From a virus: a DNA stretch of 35,588 nucleotides. A program made the position numbers and the translations under genes. Every line of letters begins with the position of its first letter. Position 1 is the stretch's first letter. The notes beneath the pieces are model-generated. The model saw only the letters and a program-made list of their open reading frames with translations. It was not told where the DNA came from and made no database searches. Where the stretch lies: positions 1-35,588 of IMG/VR virus record IMGVR_UViG_3300017735_000039, one strand, 5' to 3'. Positions 6,373 through 13,117 of this stretch are shown here, piece after piece.

Positions 6373-6793
6373 GCACGTTAGTAAAATGTTTCTTGAAACT
6401 GGACAAATGTTATCAACCGTCCATCGACAACACGGCGAAAACCACGATGGGCTTTATAAGATTGCTCACCCCCACCACCCTATGACTAAGTGGTGTGGTC
6501 TGACATCAGGTAATTATCGTTGGGCTTATGCACACATGTGTGAGTTAATGAGCCAACACTGGTTGAGATATAACACTACGCACAAGACTATGTATCGTAT
6601 GTGTCATCTAACTGAGCCACCACCCAATATTAGAGAGGGGGGTTTCACTATCCCACCTCTCTGTATGCCTGACCAATACAAGTCGAAGAGCCACGTTGCT
6701 TCTTATCGAATGTATTACTGTAAAGAAAAATCCCACTTCGCTAAGTGGGTTAAAGGACAACCAGTACCATTCTGGTACGATGCCATTTCATAA
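6314..6793 (+). CDS. Conserved phage protein of unknown function (159 aa)
   Basis: The sequence follows a pattern I know from many phages: an MNIF start, then CDKHVSKMFLETGQMLSTVH, HPMTKW, a GNYRWAYAH segment, CMPDQYK and SYRMYYCKEK with FAKW near the end. This known pattern fixes the start at ATG 6314, which also has GGAG ten bases upstream, rather than a longer frame from 6281. Length agrees with the family. It is His-, Trp- and Cys-rich and has no membrane segment. I know no proven biochemical role for the family. It overlaps the HTH gene by 59 bases and is the last plus-strand gene before a convergent block. Confidence 0.75.
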   Translation: MNIFHLSMCPRKSASYLCDKHVSKMFLETGQMLSTVHRQHGENHDGLYKIAHPHHPMTKWCGLTSGNYRWAYAHMCELMSQHWLRYNTTHKTMYRMCHLTEPPPNIREGGFTIPPLCMPDQYKSKSHVASYRMYYCKEKSHFAKWVKGQPVPFWYDAIS

Positions 6794-6903
6794 TGGGGTG
6801 TGTTCCTTCACGCTTGCTTTGCCGACTGGCGTATCGCCCGACTACTGCTACGCAGACACCCCGCACCGAGAGGTGAGAACATAACTGCTAAGTGTCGGAT
6901 CGG
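6794..6903. other. Convergent intergenic gap
   Basis: 110 bases between the plus-strand gene ending at 6793 and the minus-strand gene ending at 6904. GGGGTGT (6795-6801) can pair with ACACCCC (6856-6862) only across a 54-base loop. No clear bidirectional terminator is visible. Confidence 0.4.
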
Positions 6904-7191
6904 CTACTCTTCCTCTTCATCAACAACCTCAATCGTTAGGGCTGACATAGCCCCTTCGGTTAAGGCCGACGAGAACATCATCGCGGACATGTAGCTCATG
7001 TATATTCTATTCTCAGGACTGAAGTGTACCAGTATTCCGTTCGGCATCATCTCAATAATCGGAGCTACTAATTCTGCTGGCGACCCATCGTCCTTAACCA
7101 CGCCCATCATAGGGCGTTGCGCTAACTCTAGGTCGGTGTCAACGTCGGCTGTCCCGTCCGCTAACTCTTCCGCATAATCCCACGAAGACAT
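6904..7191 (-). CDS. Acidic hypothetical protein (95 aa)
   Basis: ATG at 7191 lies inside the 3' end of the HNH-like gene (53-base overlap), with GGAG about twelve bases upstream, which is long spacing. The product is strongly acidic, ends with DEEEE and has a Met-rich stretch (MSYMSAMMFSSALTEGAMSA). It is the last gene of the minus-strand block and converges on the gene ending at 6793 across about 110 bases. No family recognised. The Met-rich helix and acidic tail could suit a small inhibitor or a chaperone-like partner, but that is a guess. Confidence 0.5.
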   Translation of the reverse strand: MSSWDYAEELADGTADVDTDLELAQRPMMGVVKDDGSPAELVAPIIEMMPNGILVHFSPENRIYMSYMSAMMFSSALTEGAMSALTIEVVDEEEE

Positions 7192-7630
7192 CTAAAGGTA
7201 ATCTCCCTCTCATAAAATTTATTGAGGCCACTACTAACTGTATGTTGTCCTTTGTATATCCCTCATCTTCACGGATGCGGTCAATAGATAAGTTGTTACT
7301 CTCCCATTTGTTCTTGTGGATAGCACCATACTCTAATGTCATATCAGTTAAGGCACACAAACCAAACTGTCTCTTATATATGTCGAGGACATCATCAAGA
7401 GACAGTTCAAAATACACGCCTTGTTTACGACGCGCATGTTTAAGTTGTGATATTTTTCTTTTAAGGTAGCCAGATAAAGAACTGTTGCGCTTGCGTCGGT
7501 CAGCCATTCTACACGGCTTGCAACACGCTTCCCTTCTGACATTACCTTCCGCTCTGCGCTTATCAGTATAGTACCAGTATTGATCTGCGTTTTTTATTTG
7601 GTCGCAGGAACGGCAACGATGCCGTTCCAT
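7139..7630 (-). CDS. HNH-like endonuclease with N-terminal zinc ribbon (163 aa)
   Basis: The C-terminal half carries a His-Me-finger-like core: CALTDMTLEYG, then NNLSIDRIREDEGYTKDNIQ and LVVASINFMRG, the order found in phage HNH proteins that read SIDRID..GY..DN..LV..N.MK. The N-terminus has a Cys4 zinc-ribbon pattern: Cys6 and Cys9 in HRCRSCDQ, and a second CxxC in ACCKPCR near 36-41. A basic linker lies between them. The usual catalytic histidine is not obvious (SIDRI where many families have a His), so activity is uncertain. The ATG at 7630 has no clear ribosome-binding site and follows the upstream stop by five bases, so it may be translated by coupling. Possibly a free-standing homing-type nuclease or a nicking enzyme. 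Confidence 0.65.
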   Translation of the reverse strand: MERHRCRSCDQIKNADQYWYYTDKRRAEGNVRREACCKPCRMADRRKRNSSLSGYLKRKISQLKHARRKQGVYFELSLDDVLDIYKRQFGLCALTDMTLEYGAIHKNKWESNNLSIDRIREDEGYTKDNIQLVVASINFMRGRLPLDVFVGLCGRVSGRDSRR

Positions 7631-7635
7631 GCTAG

Positions 7636-7791
7636 TTAGGCTTTAAGTGAACGTCTACGTGCTGTCTTACCAGCATACGCTCTAACACCAGCGGCCTTTC
7701 GGTTAGCACCAGACTTGGCACCAGACTTAACTGCCGACTTACCAAGTTTCTTGGCAGTCGCCATCTTCCCGTAAGAGTTACGTGTAGGCAT
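7636..7791 (-). CDS. Tiny Lys/Arg/Ala/Gly-rich basic protein (51 aa)
   Basis: ATG at 7791 has AGGAG with about six-base spacing; the stop TAA is at 7636-7638. The product starts MPTRNSYGKMATAKKLGKSA and ends TARRRSLKA. It has many Lys/Arg residues and no acidic residue, like histone-tail or protamine-type peptides. It sits between the HNH-like gene and a 271-aa protein. Five other tiny basic proteins occur in this window. Binding to DNA or packaging in the virion is inferred from composition only. Confidence 0.65.
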   Translation of the reverse strand: MPTRNSYGKMATAKKLGKSAVKSGAKSGANRKAAGVRAYAGKTARRRSLKA

Positions 7792-7805
7792 TTGATTTCT
7801 CCTGA

Positions 7806-8621
7806 TCAGAAGTGGATTGATTGAGGTGTCCAGATATTTACTGGCTCACCATAGGGGTTTGGGTTTTCGTATTCGGTTACAGTCATGCGTCTCTGGTAAT
7901 AGACTTGATCACCAGCACCGTAGAGGCCTGTCGTATGAGTTGAGTTGGAGGAGTTAAGCACACACGCTACTCGTTGCGTGATGCCCGACCCCCATGAATT
8001 TAACTGTTGCTTGGGTCTAATCATATCTGGCCCAGAGTTGTACCCACGCCAAAGGAACCCACCTACGTCGAAGTCTGAGCCAACACGCCACATCATATCA
8101 AGCATGTCGTAAGTGTTTGCCGCTCTGTAAATACAGAACTGTGCCTCAAGGACAATCAAACTGTCGTTGAGAACAGGCGTGTAATACAAGTAAAGCCCAG
8201 GAACTATATCGCCCCGACCAGAACCAGCCGCAACGCCAACGCCACCCCAGTGGGTGATTGTGTAGTTTGCCGTCCGTGACGAACCGTCTTCTGTGGTGTT
8301 AGTAGCACCGTCGTAGATTGTTGTTACAGACTTGACCATCTTACTTCCAGCACGAGGATCGTAGTCAGGACGAATAGAACCGACTTGCTGTGGGTTTCTT
8401 TCCTGCTTGCCCCAAGGCCCGCTTAGTCGGTAGCCACCAAAGTCTGCGTTGTTGTCTTGTGAGCCGTGGTCTGTTCTTTTTTCTGTAATGCCCCACATGT
8501 TTCCTGCTGGGTCATAATCAGTAACGAGGTTGCCTGAACGCACAGCTTCGTCGTACTCAGCATAGTCTGCCTTGTACTCACTGTTCGGTAATTGTTTCAA
8601 AGGCTCATTAGTTTTACGCAT
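7806..8621 (-). CDS. Unrecognised beta-rich protein (271 aa), possible virion or attachment protein
   Basis: ATG at 8621 is preceded by GGAG with good spacing; a TTG at 8633 would extend the frame by four residues and lacks such a site. The product is rich in Gly, Tyr, Trp, Asn and Thr, with repeated short strand-forming stretches (VGSIRPDYDPRAG, IVPGLYLYYTPVLNDSLIVL). It has no signal peptide and no membrane helix. That composition suits a structural or adhesin-like phage protein, but no domain is recognised. It lies among small late-like genes on the minus strand and overlaps the upstream gene by eight bases. Confidence 0.6.
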   Translation of the reverse strand: MRKTNEPLKQLPNSEYKADYAEYDEAVRSGNLVTDYDPAGNMWGITEKRTDHGSQDNNADFGGYRLSGPWGKQERNPQQVGSIRPDYDPRAGSKMVKSVTTIYDGATNTTEDGSSRTANYTITHWGGVGVAAGSGRGDIVPGLYLYYTPVLNDSLIVLEAQFCIYRAANTYDMLDMMWRVGSDFDVGGFLWRGYNSGPDMIRPKQQLNSWGSGITQRVACVLNSSNSTHTTGLYGAGDQVYYQRRMTVTEYENPNPYGEPVNIWTPQSIHF

Positions 8622-8988
8622 CTTTATCTCCAAGAGTTGTTACAGTATGGACAAAGAAGATTGCGTAGTCGTCCGCAACATGTCCTTCGTATGTGTCGAA
8701 TAAGTCTGACTTCTCACCATCTGGGTGATGCCCTTCTATCCAGACCCCATCGTTTGAAGTGTTGAGTTTCTCGATGAAGCTGTAGAAATCATCCACTGAC
8801 ATATTGTCAAACTCAGTCCAAGCGATAACTGTTACGTCGTCTCTTTCCCTGTCATTGATTATTTCAACGACATCATCAAACTCTTCAATTACGTGTACGT
8901 CAACTGACCTCTGCAAAACTTGGGCAGACCAACGCGACACTTCATCCCGAACCATATCTTCAATAGCTTCCCCCAGGATACCAGCCAT
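8614..8988 (-). CDS. Acidic hypothetical protein (124 aa)
   Basis: ATG at 8988 directly follows the stop of the upstream tiny basic gene (TAAATG), with GGGG upstream. The protein is very acidic, with many Asp/Glu in the middle (VIEEFDDVVEIINDRERDDV), and looks like a mixed alpha/beta fold. No catalytic motif is evident. An acidic protein encoded next to a tiny cationic one may be chance or may reflect a binding pair. Function unknown. Confidence 0.6.
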   Translation of the reverse strand: MAGILGEAIEDMVRDEVSRWSAQVLQRSVDVHVIEEFDDVVEIINDRERDDVTVIAWTEFDNMSVDDFYSFIEKLNTSNDGVWIEGHHPDGEKSDLFDTYEGHVADDYAIFFVHTVTTLGDKDA

Positions 8989-9255
8989 TTAACATCCCCA
9001 CCTACGTCGGGCCGCGCAGATACGTTTCTTGGGTGTCTTCGAGCAACTAATATTGTGCATCTTCATTTGACCAGCAGACCTTTTACAGTAAGAGTTCTTA
9101 CGTTTACCGCCACCTGGCTGTGGTGCCTTGAGTTTAGAGCCACACTTACTGTTGTACTTCGCTCTTCCCTTGGCTGTAAGGCCAGCCCCTTTAGAGGCTG
9201 GCTTTTTCTCACCACGACCTACAGATAATTTGACGTTACATCTCTTCTTCGCCAT
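8989..9255 (-). CDS. Small Lys/Arg/Cys-rich phage protein (DUF6321-like, 88 aa)
   Basis: Residues 22-66 contain GAGLTAKGRAKYN, SKLKAPQPGGGKRKNSYCKR and SAGQMK, the pattern I associate with a small basic protein family (DUF6321) widespread in phages and environmental viruses. It has five or more Cys and a C-terminal CAARRRWGC. ATG at 9255 lies inside the end of the nuclease gene (20-base overlap). The pI must be very high. It may bind DNA or be a virion component; no function is proven to my knowledge. A terminator-like hairpin for the opposite strand lies inside this gene at 9181-9207. Confidence 0.7.
   Translation of the reverse strand: MAKKRCNVKLSVGRGEKKPASKGAGLTAKGRAKYNSKCGSKLKAPQPGGGKRKNSYCKRSAGQMKMHNISCSKTPKKRICAARRRWGC
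9181..9207 (+). terminator. Intrinsic-terminator-like hairpin, plus strand, inside a minus-strand gene
   Basis: GCCAGCC (9181-9187), an 8-nt loop, GGCTGGC (9196-9202), then TTTTTCTC. The structure is a textbook rho-independent terminator for rightward transcripts but lies antisense within the 88-aa basic protein gene. It could stop readthrough from the plus-strand genes ending at 6793, or it may be chance from the coding sequence (codons for KPASKGAG). Confidence 0.45.
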
Positions 9256-9754
9256 TGTTTACCACCAACTTCAAATTCGTTTTGCTCTTTGATAGTGGCA
9301 CAACATTGTCTTCGGGTTCGTCCTCGTCGGGCGTGAATATGATTTGCATACCAGCCTCTTCACCATTGGGTTCCATAGTAGTGATACCCATCTCCCACAA
9401 GAAAGCCTTATACATTGGTAGCCAATCACCCAGTCTCATCACGACTAAGCTCTCTGCTGTGTCCATGTTATTCTTTCTGTTAATTACTACAGGGATGTCA
9501 CGACTACGAGACTTCTCGATACCACGTTCAGCCTGTTCCATTGCTGGGTAAGGACTGAAGCGTTCAGTTCTCTTGGCTTCTACCCACATAAAGGGTACGC
9601 CGTTTAAGTCGGCTTCCCCGCCACCAAAGTTATTACGCCCGCCGCCTGATAGTGGCGCACGATGTATGTACCCCGCATCATCGAACAGCCAATGGTCTAA
9701 CCACTTAGCTAATTCTCTTTCGTATCCATCGCCCTTACGCTTTTGCTTGCTCAT
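9236..9754 (-). CDS. PD-(D/E)XK nuclease, Holliday-junction-resolvase-like (172 aa)
   Basis: The first 85 residues follow the Hjc/VRR-type resolvase order: KGDGYERELAKWL with Glu12/Glu14, a Gly-rich loop (APLSGGGRNNFGGG), Asp49 in GEADLNG, and Glu59-x-Lys61 in MWVEAKR, then a helix with Gln74 (PAMEQAERG). These are the metal-binding and catalytic residues of the fold. The C-terminal 60 residues are acidic and probably flexible. Such an enzyme would cut branched recombination or replication intermediates. ATG at 9754 has AAAGG seven bases upstream and overlaps the previous stop in an ATGA. The wider block also holds the primase-helicase, which fits a DNA-processing role. Confidence 0.75.
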   Translation of the reverse strand: MSKQKRKGDGYERELAKWLDHWLFDDAGYIHRAPLSGGGRNNFGGGEADLNGVPFMWVEAKRTERFSPYPAMEQAERGIEKSRSRDIPVVINRKNNMDTAESLVVMRLGDWLPMYKAFLWEMGITTMEPNGEEAGMQIIFTPDEDEPEDNVVPLSKSKTNLKLVVNNGEEEM

Positions 9755-10179
9755 TTCTTAGCCTTTCCTGTTCCACGGTTCTCTTTGCCGTGTGGTGATA
9801 GGCCGTGAAACTTGTACGACCCTAGTCTTTCAGTCATAGGAGTAGCATCGCTTACATCTGAGAAGATGAAGTCGTCAGCTATGCCCTGACTTTCATTAAG
9901 TTGTTTGCATTTGTCGCAAATGTACTGCCACTTAGGCATCGTATTTTTCTTACGACACTTCAAGCAGTCACGATCCCAAGTCTTCATCTGGGATTTATGG
10001 GATGGTGCCACTGCGTATTTAGCCCCATCAAATTCGGCAAGCCCCTCGCGGACGAGTATGCGTTTTAGTGTATCGGTGCAGACCTCCATGTAAGAGGCCA
10101 TTTCTTTATAAGTAAATCCATCATCCAACATATTAGAGAGAGCTTCCCGATCATCATCAGTGATCGGTTTTCTATTCAT
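9751..10179 (-). CDS. HTH and zinc-finger DNA-binding protein (142 aa)
   Basis: Residues about 8-40 form a helix-turn-helix (DDREALSNMLDDGFTYKEMA, then EVCTDTLKRILVREG). Residues about 72-93 form a Cys4 zinc ribbon (CLKCRKKNTMPKWQYICDKC). The combination indicates a sequence-specific DNA-binding protein, as in many small phage regulators. ATG at 10179 is chosen because GGAG lies about six bases upstream; a GTG-like extension to 10212 runs into a hairpin and has no such site. The gene overlaps the nuclease gene by four bases (ATGA). Confidence 0.65.
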   Translation of the reverse strand: MNRKPITDDDREALSNMLDDGFTYKEMASYMEVCTDTLKRILVREGLAEFDGAKYAVAPSHKSQMKTWDRDCLKCRKKNTMPKWQYICDKCKQLNESQGIADDFIFSDVSDATPMTERLGSYKFHGLSPHGKENRGTGKAKK

Positions 10180-10199
10180 TGTTTCTCCATGTTGAAAGA

Positions 10200-10220
10200 G
10201 CAACCCCACCAAGGGGTTGC
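10200..10220 (-). terminator. Perfect 8-bp hairpin ahead of the 10179 gene
   Basis: GCAACCCC (10200-10207) pairs with GGGGTTGC (10213-10220) across a 5-nt loop. Read on the minus strand it is followed by TCTTTC. It could be a weak terminator or attenuator between the primase-helicase and the downstream genes. Confidence 0.45.
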
Positions 10221-10225
10221 GATAT

Positions 10226-10241
10226 TGCTACATTTTCTCTC
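10226..10241 (-). repeat. 16-bp element shared with 12615-12630
   Basis: TGCTACATTTTCTCTC matches TGTTACATTTTCTCAC at 12615-12630 in 14 of 16 positions. Both are non-coding and lie 50-80 bases ahead of minus-strand start codons. Confidence 0.5.
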
Positions 10242-10272
10242 TTGACCCTTTCCCTATATCTTTGTGTATAAT
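10242..10272 (+). promoter_or_regulatory. Possible plus-strand sigma70-like promoter in a minus-strand block
   Basis: TTGACC (10242-10247), a 19-base spacer and TATAAT (10267-10272). Box matches are good but the spacer is long and it points into the 3' end of the primase-helicase gene, so it would make an antisense RNA. Low confidence. Confidence 0.25.
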
Positions 10273-10301
10273 GTTCTTACAGAACAGAACAGTACAAACG
10301 C

Positions 10302-10353
10302 CAAGGCCTAAACGGCCTTGTCGCTTTCCGTAACAGTATAGTTCGTACTATAC
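10302..10353. terminator. Two hairpins at the end of the primase-helicase gene
   Basis: CAAGGCC/GGCCTTG (10302-10308 and 10314-10320) with a 5-nt loop, and GTATAGT/ACTATAC (10336-10342 and 10347-10353) with a 4-nt loop that overlaps the stop codon at 10348-10350. On the minus strand they are the first structures after the gene, so termination or 3'-end protection is likely. No long T tract follows. Confidence 0.4.
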
Positions 10354-12354
10354 AGTAGTGTTTACCAACCATGCTTCGACCTCGTACTTCGGGATACTCA
10401 GCTTCCGACTTACATCTTCAACTGACATTCCTTTATGAATATGTAACCAGACAGCTTGCTGTTTAGGTGATGGTGTATGTACTAGATACTCGGTGCCATC
10501 AACCAATCTCTCTGCCCAACCTATATAATAAGTTCTATGCAGTTCAGTTTGTGTTCTTACTTTACCGAATGATATTTGCTGAACCATCTTCAAGCGACTG
10601 TCTGCTTCCAACTGTCTCTCTAAAAATGTAGTAGCTGAATAGATTGTTCCATCAAATGCTGTGACTGATAGGTCAGCATCATGCAATCCAGCCTTAGTCT
10701 TCGCTACTTGTTTGTCACGAAAGACCTGAGTTACCATGACTTGTGTGTCGATGTCGGTAAGTTGCGCTGTTGACCCAGCTTCCCTACCTAGTCCACCCTC
10801 ACCTGGTTTGTTTCTATGGTGTACTAATACCACACTTGCTTTGAATTTAGTTCTGATTGACTTAGCTACGTGGTTTACCTTGAACCATTCTGCCGCGTTT
10901 GCTTCTTCCAAACCACCGAAGGCGTTACGTACTGTGTCAATGACTACGATGTCTGGCTTCACTACTTCCAACCAGTCACCTAGTAACTGGAACCCTGCCT
11001 CAGTTCCTAAGTTCATTTCTCCACCATCGTCGGCTGATATAAGAGATGGCGACCACATGTTAAAGTTGTCACCGCAGTCACCAAACATATTGATGAAGTT
11101 GCGAAATCTATATAGGACTGTGCGACTAGGGTTATCGTAATCTAAGTACAACACTTTGGCTGGCTTCTGACCGAATGGGCCGAAGGCTTCGTTGCCTGAC
11201 GCAAGGCTGACTAGCATACCTTGTAGGAAGAATGACTTGCCGTGACCGTTGTACCCCACAACCTGAGTGATTGTCTCAGAAGGTATAACAGGGTCAGCCC
11301 AATAGCTTGTCTCACCTAGCGTATCAATCAAGCGGTCAACATCTGTACCACGAATAGGTACAAGTCTTCCTAGCTTTGGTGCTTCCTTTACCTTAACAAT
11401 ACGAAGACCTTCTTTGTCGTAGTCTTCTGGATACTGTCTTCTATCCATTTCAACGACACTACGTATCTTGGTTTGTATCCAAGCCTCTGTCTGTCCTTGG
11501 TCATACCCAGTGCTGTCAAAAAATTCGTCGTGAAATTTAGCTACTGATAAGTGCAAGTCATCTGTTGATAAACCTTGCCTAACCTTCTGCCCTATGTAAC
11601 GAACCATCCATATGTCTGTGCCGTCACCTTCTTGTAGCTTGTGACCTAAGTGAGCCACTCTTCTTTTGACCTGATCATATACTGGGAGTGTGTCCTCGAC
11701 CTTCGCCATCTTTACATTAGATAGATTTAGATTGCCGAACTTGAACTCACCGACTTGAGGTGCAACAACCTGATCGGGTGCGCCCTTCCACACATGGTCT
11801 TCTAAGTCATCAAGGTTCAACCCATAACCAAGTTCCATGTAGTAGTTATGAACTACTTTGTTGTCTTTAAGTTTGATTGATGGGGGCATCACGACGTAGC
11901 CACCATCTCCACGAAGGTCTAAGCCTTCAAGGTCAGGCCAGTTTCTCGTTACGCCGCCGACGTTGTTGCCAAATCTTTGACCGTGTTGAGGGTGCGAGAA
12001 ATAGTAATGCCGACCTCGTGCTGTATGCACAATGAAAGGAGAAGTTATATTGTTCTTCTCTGCATACTCTACTGACTGCTCGTTATCGCAGTCCAAAACA
12101 ATAACGCCACTGATAGAACCAGTGACGAGTGCCATATTAAATACTGGTACTACATTACCATTGTCAGTTGTAACACCATTCTCGAACCACTCTTCAACTT
12201 CTTCCATTGTGGTGGCTTCGGTTTGATATTTCTTCCATCCGATTAAAGGCTTCTTGCTCTGCAAAGAGAGGGGGATTATACACCACCCTCTCTCGACAGC
12301 CTCAATCGAAGCATTATATAAAGCGTTACGCCACTTCGTTGTTTCTTCGTTCAT
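10348..12354 (-). CDS. Primase-polymerase and RepA-like helicase fusion (about 668 aa)
   Basis: The N-terminal third (about 15-190) is a PrimPol/bifunctional primase-polymerase domain: VIVLDCDN near 84-91 supplies the metal-binding Asp pair, TARGRHYYF near 111-119 the nucleotide-binding His, and LDLRGDGGYVVMPPS near 145-159 is the conserved last motif. The middle (about 345-560) is a RecA/AAA_25-type ATPase with Walker A GYNGHGKS near 367-374, Walker B DIVVID near 468-473, and LVHHRNKPGEGG. The C-terminal 30 residues form a helix-turn-helix (MSVEDVSRKLSIPKYEVEAW). It probably primes and unwinds phage DNA at the origin. ATG at 12354 has AGGA eight bases upstream; ATG at 12363 is also possible. 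It overlaps the Cro-like gene. Confidence 0.88.
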   Translation of the reverse strand: MNEETTKWRNALYNASIEAVERGWCIIPLSLQSKKPLIGWKKYQTEATTMEEVEEWFENGVTTDNGNVVPVFNMALVTGSISGVIVLDCDNEQSVEYAEKNNITSPFIVHTARGRHYYFSHPQHGQRFGNNVGGVTRNWPDLEGLDLRGDGGYVVMPPSIKLKDNKVVHNYYMELGYGLNLDDLEDHVWKGAPDQVVAPQVGEFKFGNLNLSNVKMAKVEDTLPVYDQVKRRVAHLGHKLQEGDGTDIWMVRYIGQKVRQGLSTDDLHLSVAKFHDEFFDSTGYDQGQTEAWIQTKIRSVVEMDRRQYPEDYDKEGLRIVKVKEAPKLGRLVPIRGTDVDRLIDTLGETSYWADPVIPSETITQVVGYNGHGKSFFLQGMLVSLASGNEAFGPFGQKPAKVLYLDYDNPSRTVLYRFRNFINMFGDCGDNFNMWSPSLISADDGGEMNLGTEAGFQLLGDWLEVVKPDIVVIDTVRNAFGGLEEANAAEWFKVNHVAKSIRTKFKASVVLVHHRNKPGEGGLGREAGSTAQLTDIDTQVMVTQVFRDKQVAKTKAGLHDADLSVTAFDGTIYSATTFLERQLEADSRLKMVQQISFGKVRTQTELHRTYYIGWAERLVDGTEYLVHTPSPKQQAVWLHIHKGMSVEDVSRKLSIPKYEVEAWLVNTTV

Positions 12355-12547
12355 TAGTTTCATCCTGTAAATATTTGTGTAAGTTTAAGTCTGGGTTTGC
12401 ATAGGCTAGTCTAGCTAGTATGTCGGTGGTTATTGTGTTGGTCTTCACCCACCTATATGGCTGTGTTCGGCTCTTGCCTGTGGCCTTCGCCACCTCATTC
12501 GCTCCCCCACAGTCGTCAACTAGCTGACGTACATCGAAGGTATACAT
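12326..12547 (-). CDS. Cro/CI-like HTH protein (73 aa)
   Basis: Residues 6-45 resemble the Cro/YdaS type helix-turn-helix (RQLVDDCGGANEVAKATGKS then RTQPYRWVKTNTI). Small size and the lack of any other domain fit a Cro-like repressor. ATG at 12547 has AAAGGAG eight bases upstream; a GTG- or ATG-extended start at 12568 would place that site inside the gene. It is transcribed divergently from the replication operon at 12707 across a 159-bp control region and overlaps the primase-helicase by 29 bases, so it is the first gene of the minus-strand block. A switch role is inferred. Confidence 0.72.
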   Translation of the reverse strand: MYTFDVRQLVDDCGGANEVAKATGKSRTQPYRWVKTNTITTDILARLAYANPDLNLHKYLQDETNERRNNEVA

Positions 12548-12706
12548 AGTTAATTCTCCTTTACCCATCTTTATAAGTCTAAGATACGTCTATTGACCAG
12601 CGTTGTCTTAATTTTGTTACATTTTCTCACATGTAAGACAGTTGTGTTTCGATGTGTATTTGGTATGTTAAGTCACCGAAACAAAAACAGATAGAGGAGT
12701 AGCCCT
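12548..12706. promoter_or_regulatory. Divergent control region between Cro-like gene and replication operon
   Basis: 159 bases without a gene. A possible leftward promoter is TGGTCA (12594-12599, minus) with TATAAA (12570-12575, minus), 18-base spacer. A weaker rightward one is TTGTGT (12642-12647) with TATGTT (12664-12669), 16-base spacer. Candidate operators are GTCTA at 12577-12581 and 12588-12592 (11 bases apart), GTCTTA at 12605-12610 facing TAAGAC at 12634-12639, and TTACAT/ATGTAA at 12617-12636. The blocks ACGTCTATTGAC (12586-12597) and GTCTTAATTTTGTTAC (12605-12620) resemble sequences upstream of the LuxR-HTH gene. Confidence 0.5.
12615..12630 (-). repeat. 16-bp element shared with 10226-10241
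   Basis: TGTTACATTTTCTCAC, 14 of 16 identical to 10226-10241. It contains the reverse complement of the AATGTAACA core and lies in the divergent control region. Confidence 0.5.
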
Positions 12707-13117
12707 ATGGATACATGGGAAGAATACGAGAGCCAAGGTGAGGTCGAAGGACTAGCCAAGATGGCAGAAGAATACGGAAGGTTAGTAAACCAGATAGATA
12801 AACTGGTAGAGAAAGCCGAAACTCTTAAAACAAAAATTGAAGTTGAGTTCCCTGCCGATGCGGGTGAGTTTAATAAGCAAGCGGGAAGCTACATGGTAAC
12901 GCTCAATAGACAAGAGCGGTGGTCATGGGATAAAGAAATTCTCGAAACAATTTTCTCATCATCAACTACGCTACCTGAGTTTGTGCGACGCACGTACTCA
13001 GTTGACAAGAGGAAGTTTAAGTCGCTCGACGAAGGACAGCAGAGAGAACTACTCCCTGCCCTGACGAGAAAAGGTGGCACTGTAAAAATATCAGTAAAGA
13101 CAGGGGGTCTAGGATAA
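12707..13117 (+). CDS. Hypothetical protein of the replication operon (136 aa)
   Basis: First gene of the rightward operon; ATG at 12707 follows GAGGAG. Residues about 10-50 form a long amphipathic helix likely to be coiled coil (EGLAKMAEEYGRLVNQIDKL, then VEKAETLKTKIEVEF). The rest is a small alpha/beta part ending in strands (KGGTVKISVKTG). Similar small proteins precede Sak4-type ATPases in other phages, from memory. Its TAA is followed at once by the ATG of the ATPase (TAAATG), so they are coupled. A role as a recombination accessory factor is inferred from this place. Confidence 0.6.
   Translation: MDTWEEYESQGEVEGLAKMAEEYGRLVNQIDKLVEKAETLKTKIEVEFPADAGEFNKQAGSYMVTLNRQERWSWDKEILETIFSSSTTLPEFVRRTYSVDKRKFKSLDEGQQRELLPALTRKGGTVKISVKTGGLG

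Noticed and set aside
10242-10272. Antisense promoter driving a small RNA over the primase-helicase 3' end
   Set aside because: The boxes look fair but the 19-base spacer is poor and no RNA-like structure beyond two hairpins supports it; kept only as a low-confidence site.
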